DNA of 6,809 nucleotides, taken from contig JAYWAM010000080.1 in the NCBI GenBank assembly GCA_043782425.1, forward strand, positions 1 to 6,809. The letters run 5' to 3'. The translations under genes were made by a program, and so were the position numbers. Source of the stretch: JAYWAM01 sp043782425. GTDB lineage: Bacteria > Pseudomonadota > Gammaproteobacteria > Burkholderiales > Usitatibacteraceae. Below are positions 1 to 6,306 of the stretch, piece by piece. Position 1 is the first letter of the stretch, and every line of letters starts with the position of its first letter. The notes beneath the pieces were generated by a model that did not search any database, was not told the DNA's origin, and saw only the letters and a program-made list of their open reading frames with translations.

Positions 1-902
1 ACCGGCTTCCACAAATCGTGCGCGATGCCGAGCACCGTGTAGCACTCGCGAATATTGTTGACCAGCACGCGCACCGCGCGGATGTCGTACAACTCGTCAA
101 AGGCGGCATTTTTGCGCTGCATTTTTTTGTGAATGCTGAAAATGTGTTTCGGTCGCCCGCTGATCTCGCCCTTGATGCCGAGCGATTCCAGTTCACTATG
201 CAAAGTGTCGATGACGTTTTTGATGTAACGCTCACGCGCGTCACGCTTTTCGTCGAGCAATGCGGCAATTCTTTTGTAGAGATCAGGCTCCTGAAACCGA
301 AATGTCAGATCTTCCATCTCCCACTTGATCTGAAACACGCCGAGGCGGTTGGCCAGCGGGGTGAACAGTTCCTGCGTCTGGCGCGCCGCCGCGCGCCGCG
401 TGGCGTCGTCGGCTTTGGTGAGTGAGCGCATATATTGCGTGCGCTCTGCAAGTTTTATCAGCACCACGCGCACATCGTCGGCCAGCGCCAACAACATCTT
501 GCGCAGGGTTTCAACGCCAATTTCCGCGCCGCTTTGCTGTGCGGAAAATATTTCAATCTTTCCCGCCCGCTCGATGCCGTGCAGCAGCTCGCATACCGTT
601 GCGCCAAAGGCGTTAGTCAACGTATCGAAATCCATCTCCGCAGCGGGGATGGCGCCGCTGACGAGAGTTGCCGTCAGCGAATCCGGATCCATATCGAGAT
701 CGAGCAGGATATGCGCGACATCGCAGGCATGGCCCAGTTGTTCAAAGCGCGCTGCGGCGCGGCACGCGCTGGAAATAAAGTCCAGAGCACGCAGCGGCCT
801 GGCGCTATCGTCTGCGCCAAAGTGCGCCAGCATGCGCGCCTTTAATGCGTCGGTGCGCTGTAGTGCGGATTGCGAGTCAAAAGCGCTTTCTGTGGCGAAC
901 AT
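1..902 (-). CDS. relA: RelA, GTP pyrophosphokinase (ppGpp synthetase I), N-terminal 300 residues, cut by window edge
   Basis: This gene encodes the ribosome-associated enzyme that transfers pyrophosphate from ATP to GTP/GDP to make the stringent-response alarmone (p)ppGpp. The reverse-strand translation begins MFATESAFDSQ and stays open to base 1, so about 300 of the usual ~740 residues are present. The hydrolase region is degenerate: where bifunctional Rel/SpoT has an HD pair in the LLHDVIED motif, this protein reads LVSGAIPAAE, with Ser82-Gly83. That marks it as synthetase-only RelA rather than SpoT. DDVRVVLIKLAERTQYMRSL and FTPLANRLGVFQIKWEMEDL match the region before the synthetase. The synthetase motif RPKHIFSIHKKM lies at residues 250-261, followed by AFDELYDIRAVRV. 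The EXDD/RXKD discriminating loop falls just outside the window. The ATG at 902-900 is the only plausible start; the Shine-Dalgarno is weak. The gene is divergent from the lipoprotein gene. Identity rests on motif recognition and is strong. Confidence 0.93.
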   Translation of the reverse strand, partial: MFATESAFDSQSALQRTDALKARMLAHFGADDSARPLRALDFISSACRAAARFEQLGHACDVAHILLDLDMDPDSLTATLVSGAIPAAEMDFDTLTNAFGATVCELLHGIERAGKIEIFSAQQSGAEIGVETLRKMLLALADDVRVVLIKLAERTQYMRSLTKADDATRRAAARQTQELFTPLANRLGVFQIKWEMEDLTFRFQEPDLYKRIAALLDEKRDARERYIKNVIDTLHSELESLGIKGEISGRPKHIFSIHKKMQRKNAAFDELYDIRAVRVLVNNIRECYTVLGIAHDLWKP

Positions 903-1045
903 GAGGATAGCTGGGTGAGTAGAATTACAAGTCGAATTGTAGCCGGGATAGGCATTTTCCGGTGGGTCTGCTAGAGTGTGTTCTCGTGACTCCATGGGCG
1001 TCTGCCCTGTCACCGCCAATCCAACCATTTAGAATTGGGGACCTC

Positions 1046-2287
1046 ATGATAAGGACTGACATTGGTTTCATTCATCGCTACAACTACGTCAGCGTGCTTT
1101 GCGCAGCACTACTGGTCGGCGCCTGCGCCAGCCCGGATTCGGGCACTGCGCCTGCCGCCAGCACCACCGTTGCTACCGCATCAGCGGCGCCCGCACCTGC
1201 GCTGATTACCGCGCTGCCCTATGATGAGGCGGTATTGTTTGCGGCGCGGGAGGTTTTCTCCAAGGCGCCGCTTTCCGCCGCTCAGAAATACAGTGTGGTG
1301 ATTGATCCGCTGGTCGATGGCGTTACAGGTGCGCAATCGATCGCCACAGCGGCAATGGAAAAACAAGTTGTTGGCCTCGTCAGATCAACTTTCCCGCAAT
1401 TCGAAATCAAACCGTTCAATGCTTCCAACGTGGCGACGCTGCCGCTGATTGTGGTGGGAACGTTTACCCCAATCAACCTGCAAGGCAAAGCCGACGGAGA
1501 ACGCGACGCCTATCGCGTGTGCTTCGCGCTGGCCGATTTGAAAACCGGAAAAATCATCAGCAAGGGCTTGGCGCGCTCGCAAACCGGTGGCGTGGATTCC
1601 ACTCCCCTACCGTATTTCCGCGATGCGCCGCTGTGGGTCAACGACAAGATAGTCGAAGGGTATATCAAGACCTGTCAAGGCACCAAAGCCGGCGATCCGA
1701 TCAATCCTGCTTACGTGGACAAGGTGGTCGCTGCAACCACTATCGACGAAGCTATAGATGCTTACAACAACAAAAAATACAAGAATGCCCTGGCGCTCTA
1801 CAACGCCGTGCTGCGCAACCCGGCGGGCGATCAGCCGCGTGTGCATTCCGGCATTTACCTCGCCAATCTCAAACTCGGCAACCGCAATGCGGCCATGAAA
1901 GCCTTCGACAAAGTGGTGCAATACGGGCTGGACGCCAAGCGACTGGCGGTGAATTTTAACTTCCGCCCCGGCGCCAGCGGTTTCACCGCCGATGGTAATC
2001 CTTACGAGCAATGGCTTAAAGAAATCGCCAAACTATCGGCCAAACAAAGCGCCTGTATCGAAGTGGCGGGACACTCCAGCCGTGGCGGCTCAGAGCCCAT
2101 GAACGAGCGTATTTCCCTGCAACGCGCGGAGTACGTGAAGCAACGTCTGGTAAGTGAGAAAAAAGATCTCGCCAAGCGCGTCAACGCGCAAGGCTACGGT
2201 TCGCGTCAGAGCATGGTCGGCACCGGCAAAGATGATGCGTCCGACGCGCTTGACCGGCGTATCGAGTTCAAGACTTCAGCCTGCTAA
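1046..2287 (+). CDS. Outer-membrane lipoprotein: FlgO/CsgG-like region, TPR pair, C-terminal OmpA-like domain
   Basis: This encodes a 413-residue envelope lipoprotein. Residues 1-26 form a signal peptide (basic N-terminus, then VSVLCAALLVGA) ending in the lipobox LLVGAC, so Cys27 should be lipidated. Ala at +2 predicts outer-membrane sorting. An Ala/Pro/Ser/Thr linker (28-55) leads to a globular part (about 56-230). Its core, with VVIDPLVDGVTGAQ, LPLIVVGTF and ALADLKTGKIISKG, resembles FlgO/CsgG-type lipoproteins; this is inference. Residues 233-300 (DEAIDAYNNKKYKNALALYN, then YLANLKLGNRNAAMKAFDKV) look like two TPR units. Residues 301-413 are OmpA-like, with GHSSRGGSEPMNERISLQRA, RVNAQGYGS and LDRRIEF, normally a peptidoglycan-binding fold. 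The canonical Asp is replaced by Ser345, while Arg360 is kept. I chose the ATG at 1046 because GGGGA lies at 1037-1041 and the signal peptide starts there; an in-frame GTG at 962 would put 28 odd residues before it. The caspase gene follows in the same direction. Role: perhaps an envelope scaffold or sensor. Confidence 0.85.
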   Translation: MIRTDIGFIHRYNYVSVLCAALLVGACASPDSGTAPAASTTVATASAAPAPALITALPYDEAVLFAAREVFSKAPLSAAQKYSVVIDPLVDGVTGAQSIATAAMEKQVVGLVRSTFPQFEIKPFNASNVATLPLIVVGTFTPINLQGKADGERDAYRVCFALADLKTGKIISKGLARSQTGGVDSTPLPYFRDAPLWVNDKIVEGYIKTCQGTKAGDPINPAYVDKVVAATTIDEAIDAYNNKKYKNALALYNAVLRNPAGDQPRVHSGIYLANLKLGNRNAAMKAFDKVVQYGLDAKRLAVNFNFRPGASGFTADGNPYEQWLKEIAKLSAKQSACIEVAGHSSRGGSEPMNERISLQRAEYVKQRLVSEKKDLAKRVNAQGYGSRQSMVGTGKDDASDALDRRIEFKTSAC

Positions 2288-2297
2288 GAAAACTGTC

Positions 2298-2352
2298 TTC
2301 CCCGCCCCCGATTAAAGCATTCGAGGGCAGGCTGCAGCGGGGAACCATTTTT
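2298..2352 (+). terminator. Probable Rho-independent terminator after the lipoprotein gene
   Basis: TTCCCCGC at 2298-2305 is perfectly complementary to GCGGGGAA at 2337-2344, and ATTTTT follows at 2347-2352, 10 bases after the lipoprotein stop codon. The 31-base interior can add a bulged inner stem (CCC and CGA near 2306-2311 against TCG and GGG at 2321-2327). The long, imperfect loop makes this weaker than a textbook terminator, but position, GC-rich stem and U-run agree. It would at least partly separate the lipoprotein gene from the downstream caspase gene. Confidence 0.5.
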
Positions 2353-2410
2353 CCTTATCAAAATGGGTTCACGAGCAGATACGACTCAAACATGAAAGTC
2401 ATGAGGGACC

Positions 2411-2510
2411 CGTCGTCCCAGCGAAGGCTGGGACCCAGTCCCATCAACATCACTTTGAAAAATAATCAGATTGTGTAGCGAACTGGGTCCCAGCCTCCGC
2501 TGGGACGACG
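2411..2510. repeat. Inverted pair of REP-like palindromes (BIME-like or small MITE-like element)
   Basis: Two 29-bp arms, at 2411-2439 and 2482-2510, are inverted copies with a single mismatch, separated by a 42-bp AT-rich spacer. Each arm is also a hairpin: GTCCCAGC and GCTGGGAC form a perfect 8-bp stem around a 4-base loop (GAAG on the left, CTCC on the right; stems 2415-2422/2427-2434 and 2487-2494/2499-2506). The compact GC-rich palindromes with opposite orientation and an intergenic position are typical of REP/BIME elements in proteobacteria. As RNA, the arms could form two small hairpins or one long stem. No transposase and no convincing target-site duplication is visible. The rest of the 2288-2592 gap holds the terminator and no credible gene. 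Confidence 0.8.
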
Positions 2511-2592
2511 AGTATTTGCGATTTTTGAGCAGTCTCAATTAAGAAACTAATGGCTGAGCAATGGAATCAGGACTTGTTCAGAGGCACCCCAA

Positions 2593-5532
2593 ATGATGTT
2601 CCGTCAAGTCATTTTTCTTGCAGCGGCATTGGCGCTGTATCTTGGCGTGCCCGCCATCGCTGCGGAGCAAGCGCAGTTGCGCATCGAAACCGGGGCGCAC
2701 ACGGCGCCGATCCGCGCCCTTTCGCTGGATGCCGCCGGACGCTATGCGCTCACTGCTGCGGAAGATAAAAGCGCGCGCATCTGGGATACTGCCAACTCGC
2801 GTTTATTGCAGGTACTGCGCCCGCCAAGCGGCAAAGACAGTGAAGGAAAACTTTATGCCGGCGCGCTAAGCCCGGACGGTAATTTCGTCGCCGTTGGCGG
2901 CTGGTCCAAGGACAACGATGTTTATGTCTTTCAGCGCAGCTCGGGGCAACTGGTGCATCGCATTACCGGCCTGGCCAACGTTATCACTCACCTCATGTTC
3001 TCGCCCGACGGGCGGACGCTGGTGGTGAGCCTATGGGGACGCAACGGCATCCGCCTTTATAGCAGCGACGACAGTTGGAAAAGCAGCCGCGAAACTGCGC
3101 TGGATAGCGATTACGCCGGAGAATCCTATGGCGCCGACATCTCACGCGACGGTAAACGCCTGGTCACCACTTCGTTCGACGGCCAGATACGCCTTTATGA
3201 ATTGATGCAGGGACGTTTGCGCCTGTTGAAAAGCGCCACCGTCGAAGGCGGGCGGCGCCCGTTCAGCGCGGTTTTCTCGCCTGATCGCGCCAGTATCGCG
3301 GTGGGCTTTGCCGACAGCCGCGCTGTATCGGTGATAGACGCTGAAAAACTTACCCTTGCTTATTCACCTGCGGTCGATGACATCGACAACGGCAACCTGA
3401 GCGCCCTAGCGTGGTCGGCAGATGGCGCGCAGTTATTTGCCGCAGGTTCCTGGAAACGCGGCGACGCGCAACACGGCCTGCGCCGTTGGGAAGGGGGCGG
3501 CAAAGGCCCGTATAGTGACAGCACCATTGCCGCCAACACGGTGGTCGGCCTGCGCGCACTTGCAGATGGACGCCTGGCGTTCGCTGCAACCGATCCCGTC
3601 TGGGGCATAGTTCAGGCCACGGGTTCGGTTGCGAACTCACGTCCCACGACAAATACTTCAGGGCTATTCGATTTTCGCGGTAATCGCGCCGCGTTTCGCC
3701 TCGCGCGCGATGGCAGCGCGGTGAGTTTCGGTACCGCATTGGGGCAGACGCAAAGCGCTGCCTTCGATCTGACGAAAATGGAAGCGGTTGCGCCCGCATC
3801 GCAGTGGGCGGCGCCCTTGGCAAAGAGCAAAGACCTGCTGGTCGAACAATGGTTCGAGAGCGCACAGCCAAGCCTCAATCAACGCCGTCTTAAACTCGAC
3901 GCGAACGAAATCTCGTTCTCCGCCGCGCTTAACCCGGCCGGCACGCACCTCGCGCTCGGCACCAGCTTCCACGTGCGCTACTACAATCGTGATGGCGTGG
4001 AGCAATGGCGCGTGGCCGTACCAGGCACCACCTGGCAGGTGAATCTGTCGCCCGATGGGCGCTGGCTGGTGGCTGGATTCAGCGACGGCACGCTGCGCTG
4101 GTATCGCACCCGCGATGGCGCGGAACAACTGGCGTTATTTGCGCACGCCGATGGCGTGCGCTGGGTGGTGTGGACACCGCAGGGCTATTACGCGGCGAGC
4201 GTCGGCGGTGAGGATCTGATCGGCTGGCATATCAACCGTGGCAACGAGCGCGCGGCGGATTTCTTTCCCGCTTCGCGCTTGCGCGCCACGTTCTGCCGCC
4301 CCGACGTCATCGCACAAGTGTTGCTGAAAGCCGATGGTGATGCCGCACTGCAAGCCGCCAACAGCGCGGCGGGGCGCAAGCTTGCCACCGCGAAAATTGA
4401 AAGCCGCCTTCCCCCCGTTGTCACCTTGTTATCGCCCAACGATGGCAGCAGCGTGTCGTCCGCAGAAGTGACGCTCAATGTTGCAGTGCGCGCACCGTCT
4501 GACGCGCCTGCCACCAGCCTGCGCGTACGCATTAACGGGCGCGTGGTAGAAGCCGCGCAGCAATCCGCGCCACGTCCATCGACAAGCGCTACGGATGAAG
4601 TGCAACACCAGTTACGCATCGCACTGCCGGCGCAGGATGCCGAAGTCATGGTGTTCGCGGAAAATCAGTACGGCTTTTCCACTCCAGCAATAGTCAGGCT
4701 GCGCTGGACCGGCGCCGAGCCTGCGACTACACCTTCGACCGCAAGCGCTGCGCCGCCCAAGCTTGCCTCCGGCATGCCCGACACGCGTCCCGTGCTCTAC
4801 ATCCTCGCCGTTGGGGTAAGCAAGTACCGCAATGCAGCGCTCAAACTCGATTACGCCGCTAAAGACGCGAGCGATTTCGCGCAAGCCTTCAAGTCGCAAC
4901 AGAACAAACTGTATCGTGACGTGGTGATAAAACTGCTGACCGACGAAAACGCCAAGCGCGACGATGTGCTCGACGGCCTCGAATGGATACGCCGCGAACT
5001 CACCAGCCGCGATGTCGCACTGGTATTTTTCGCCGGGCACGGCGTCAATGACAGCGACGGCGTGTACTACTATTTGCCGCAGGACAGCGAACTCGACAGG
5101 CTGAAGCGCAGCGGCGTCATTTTCACCGAGATCAGAAACACGCTCGCGTCGCTGCCCGGCAAAGCACTGTTCTTTGTCGATACCTGCCACTCCGGCAATG
5201 TGCTGGGCACCGGCAGGCGCGGCGCGCGCAACGACTTAACGGCAGTGGTGAACGAGCTTTCCAGCGCCGAAAACGGCGTGATCGTGTTCGCCGCATCGAC
5301 CGGACGCCAATATGCGCTCGAATCCTCCGAGTGGCGCAATGGCGTGTTTACCAAAGCTTTGCTGGAAGGCGTCGGCGGCAAAGCCGATCACGCCAATTCC
5401 GGGCGTGTCACCCACAAGATGCTCGATCTTTACACCTCAGAGCGCGTCAAAACGCTCACCAAAGGCAGCCAATCCCCAGTCACCATCGTGCCGCAAGGCG
5501 TGCCCGATTTTCCGTTGACTATTTCGCGTTAG
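2593..5532 (+). CDS. Exported WD40-propeller / Ig-like / caspase-family (peptidase C14, metacaspase-like) protein
   Basis: This encodes a 979-residue putative extracytoplasmic cysteine protease. Residues 1-24 form a Sec signal peptide (MMFRQVIFLAAALALYLG, cleavage near AIA-A). Residues 33-550 are a propeller-like region. The first unit is a classic WD40 repeat (GAHTAPIRALS to ARIWD, 34-65); later ones show SPDG turns at 93, 137 and 486. The signature YYAASVGGEDLIGWHINRG lies at 532-550, then SRLRATFCRPDV at 561-572. Residues 605-706 resemble an Ig-like domain (PPVVTLLSPNDGSSV, LRVRINGRVV), followed by a Pro/Ala/Thr linker. The caspase domain spans 732-975: RPVLYILAVGVSKY, catalytic His816 in FFAGHG, catalytic Cys865 in VDTCHSG, and ASTGRQYALES near 901. 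Asp863, two before the Cys, fits metacaspase-type cleavage after Arg/Lys; this is family knowledge. The start has a good Shine-Dalgarno (GAGG, 2581-2584); the next codon is also ATG. Substrate unknown. The preceding lipoprotein gene suggests an envelope role. Confidence 0.92.
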   Translation: MMFRQVIFLAAALALYLGVPAIAAEQAQLRIETGAHTAPIRALSLDAAGRYALTAAEDKSARIWDTANSRLLQVLRPPSGKDSEGKLYAGALSPDGNFVAVGGWSKDNDVYVFQRSSGQLVHRITGLANVITHLMFSPDGRTLVVSLWGRNGIRLYSSDDSWKSSRETALDSDYAGESYGADISRDGKRLVTTSFDGQIRLYELMQGRLRLLKSATVEGGRRPFSAVFSPDRASIAVGFADSRAVSVIDAEKLTLAYSPAVDDIDNGNLSALAWSADGAQLFAAGSWKRGDAQHGLRRWEGGGKGPYSDSTIAANTVVGLRALADGRLAFAATDPVWGIVQATGSVANSRPTTNTSGLFDFRGNRAAFRLARDGSAVSFGTALGQTQSAAFDLTKMEAVAPASQWAAPLAKSKDLLVEQWFESAQPSLNQRRLKLDANEISFSAALNPAGTHLALGTSFHVRYYNRDGVEQWRVAVPGTTWQVNLSPDGRWLVAGFSDGTLRWYRTRDGAEQLALFAHADGVRWVVWTPQGYYAASVGGEDLIGWHINRGNERAADFFPASRLRATFCRPDVIAQVLLKADGDAALQAANSAAGRKLATAKIESRLPPVVTLLSPNDGSSVSSAEVTLNVAVRAPSDAPATSLRVRINGRVVEAAQQSAPRPSTSATDEVQHQLRIALPAQDAEVMVFAENQYGFSTPAIVRLRWTGAEPATTPSTASAAPPKLASGMPDTRPVLYILAVGVSKYRNAALKLDYAAKDASDFAQAFKSQQNKLYRDVVIKLLTDENAKRDDVLDGLEWIRRELTSRDVALVFFAGHGVNDSDGVYYYLPQDSELDRLKRSGVIFTEIRNTLASLPGKALFFVDTCHSGNVLGTGRRGARNDLTAVVNELSSAENGVIVFAASTGRQYALESSEWRNGVFTKALLEGVGGKADHANSGRVTHKMLDLYTSERVKTLTKGSQSPVTIVPQGVPDFPLTISR

Positions 5533-5539
5533 AAACGCG
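5525..5539. other. Perfect hairpin over the caspase stop codon in the convergent junction
   Basis: CGCGTT at 5525-5530 and AACGCG at 5534-5539 form a perfect 6-bp stem with the 3-base loop AGA, and the caspase stop codon TAG (5530-5532) sits at its tip. Only 23 bases separate this stop from the hicB stop codon on the other strand. Neither strand has a U-run after the stem, so it is not a standard terminator. It may protect 3' ends or be chance. Confidence 0.35.
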
Positions 5540-5555
5540 CTATTCATCAGGGGGA

Positions 5556-5978
5556 TTAGAGCACCCGCATGTCTAGATGCTTGCCCAGGGCTTGCAGTGC
5601 AGCGGCAATGCCGTCAATGCGCGTGGTGTGCCGCACGTTGGTCAGCCGATTGACTTCCTGCGGGGTGGTATTGAGGCGGCGTGCAAGTTCCGCAGGGCGC
5701 ACATTCTGTGTGACCATCTCGTTGAGCAACAGCACCTTAGCCGACAAACTGGCCGGTAGCTCAATGACGTTCTGGCCGCGCTTGGCTTTTGAAGGCGCAG
5801 GCACGGCGCGTTTGTCCTCAAAGTAGAAATCAAGAGCAGTCTCCAGTGCCTCCTTAGCCGCAGCCAAGGCTTCGGCCTTGGTTTCGCCCTGGGTGATGGC
5901 TTCTGGAATATCAACAAAGGTCACAACAAAACCGCCATCCGCGATGTCAGGGGTGAGGGTGACAGGGTACATAAACAT
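5556..5978 (-). CDS. hicB: HicB-family antitoxin with C-terminal HTH
   Basis: This is the 140-residue antitoxin partner of HicA. It should bind and neutralise the toxin through its N-terminal HicB-like fold and repress the operon through a DNA-binding C-terminus. Residues 1-55 carry the HicB pattern: MYPVTLTPDIADGGFVVTFVDIPEAITQGET, then KAEALAAAKEALETALDFYF. A charged linker follows, then ELPASLSAKVLLLNEM. Residues about 92-135 (NVRPAELARRLNTTPQEVNRL, then TRIDGIAAALQALG) form an XRE-like helix-turn-helix. Translation starts at ATG 5978-5976 with an AAGGA Shine-Dalgarno about 7 bases upstream, overlapping the hicA stop region; the second in-frame ATG, two codons later, is also possible. It lies 10 bases after hicA, so the two are co-transcribed and probably translationally coupled. 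Its 3' end faces the caspase gene. The pair appears intact. Confidence 0.92.
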   Translation of the reverse strand: MFMYPVTLTPDIADGGFVVTFVDIPEAITQGETKAEALAAAKEALETALDFYFEDKRAVPAPSKAKRGQNVIELPASLSAKVLLLNEMVTQNVRPAELARRLNTTPQEVNRLTNVRHTTRIDGIAAALQALGKHLDMRVL

Positions 5979-5988
5979 GGTGAGTTCC

Positions 5989-6165
5989 TTATTTCAATCC
6001 AAGTTGTTTCTTGATGCCTTGCAGCGTTCCGGTTTTCAGATCGGTGTTGTGCATCGGGAGAACAGACTGCTTGCCGTTAAGATACACTTTCAGATGCGAG
6101 CCTTTCCCGGGTTGAAATGTTGCGCCCTGTTGGGTCAGCCAGCGTTTAAATTCTTTACTGTTCAC
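5989..6165 (-). CDS. hicA: HicA-family toxin (mRNA interferase), GTG start
   Basis: This is a 58-residue HicA toxin. The family has a double-stranded-RNA-binding-like fold and cleaves mRNA independently of the ribosome. From the GTG at 6165-6163 the protein reads M(V)NSKEFKRWLTQQGATF, matching the usual HicA N-terminus, with the catalytic His24 in PGKGSHLKVY and a family-typical C-terminus (VLPMHNTDLKTGTLQGIKKQLGLK, split here at residue positions 36-58). Two earlier in-frame starts exist (TTG at 6183, GTG at 6174), but both lie inside or upstream of the -10 element and would not be on the mRNA from the visible promoter. They would also add residues not seen in the family. hicA is the first gene of the operon, ahead of hicB, the common order. 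No convincing Shine-Dalgarno precedes the GTG. The toxin appears intact. Confidence 0.88.
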   Translation of the reverse strand: MNSKEFKRWLTQQGATFQPGKGSHLKVYLNGKQSVLPMHNTDLKTGTLQGIKKQLGLK

Positions 6166-6172
6166 GAGTCGC

Positions 6173-6201
6173 ACTATAAACAATATTGTTTATATAGTCA
6201 A
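6173..6201 (-). promoter_or_regulatory. Sigma70-type promoter of hicAB
   Basis: On the minus strand, TTGACT (6201-6196) is followed by a 17-base spacer and TATAGT (6178-6173). Each hexamer is 5/6 to consensus with optimal spacing. Transcription is predicted to start near 6166, directly at the hicA GTG codon. The -10 element and most of the spacer coincide with the palindromic operator candidate. Confidence 0.7.
6175..6194. promoter_or_regulatory. 20-bp perfect palindrome, candidate HicB operator
   Basis: The AT-rich sequence at 6175-6194, centred on CAATATTG, equals its own reverse complement over all 20 bases. It covers the hicAB spacer and part of the -10 box, so a dimeric repressor bound here would block RNA polymerase. 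HicB proteins with an HTH are known to autorepress their operons at inverted repeats next to the promoter. That HicB binds here is an inference from position and symmetry. Confidence 0.65.
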
Positions 6202-6306
6202 ACTCACATACTTTCAAATGGACGCTGTGATATTCCCGGACTGTCTCGTTTGCAAGCGAGCGGCCAAGTTGGATAACGCGGGCCAGGGTCTATTAACGCA
6301 AACACT

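Noticed and set aside
18..918. Plus-strand ORFs across the relA region
   Set aside because: They are antisense shadows; only the minus-strand frame gives recognisable RelA motifs.
936..941. Minus-strand TACAAT as a -10 box for relA
   Set aside because: No recognisable -35 element at the proper distance and no extended -10, so the hexamer alone is not enough.
1007..1035. CTGTCA, 17-base spacer, TAGAAT as a promoter of the lipoprotein gene
   Set aside because: Transcription would start near 1042, downstream of the Shine-Dalgarno at 1037-1041, so it conflicts with the best ribosome binding site.
962..1045. Longer lipoprotein reading frame from the GTG at 962
   Set aside because: It would place 28 non-hydrophobic residues before the signal peptide, whereas the ATG at 1046 has GGGGA upstream and gives a standard lipoprotein N-terminus.
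2392..2478. 28-codon plus-strand ORF across the REP-like arm
   Set aside because: It runs through the palindromic repeat, lacks a Shine-Dalgarno and shows no recognisable protein pattern.
2440..2481. IHF-like site in the AT-rich spacer between the REP arms
   Set aside because: ATCAACATCACT matches only the first half of the IHF consensus; the TTR part is not at the right distance.
2373..2532. GAGCAG at 2373-2378 and 2527-2532 as target-site duplications around the REP pair
   Set aside because: The copies are only 6 bp and lie 16-32 bases away from the arms, so chance is the simpler explanation.
6250..6277. TTGCAA, 16-base spacer, GATAAC as promoter of the GNAT gene, and the overlapping imperfect hairpin at 6245-6260
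   Set aside because: Each hexamer is only 4/6 to consensus and the hairpin has a wobble pair and no clear role; plausible but not supported enough to annotate.
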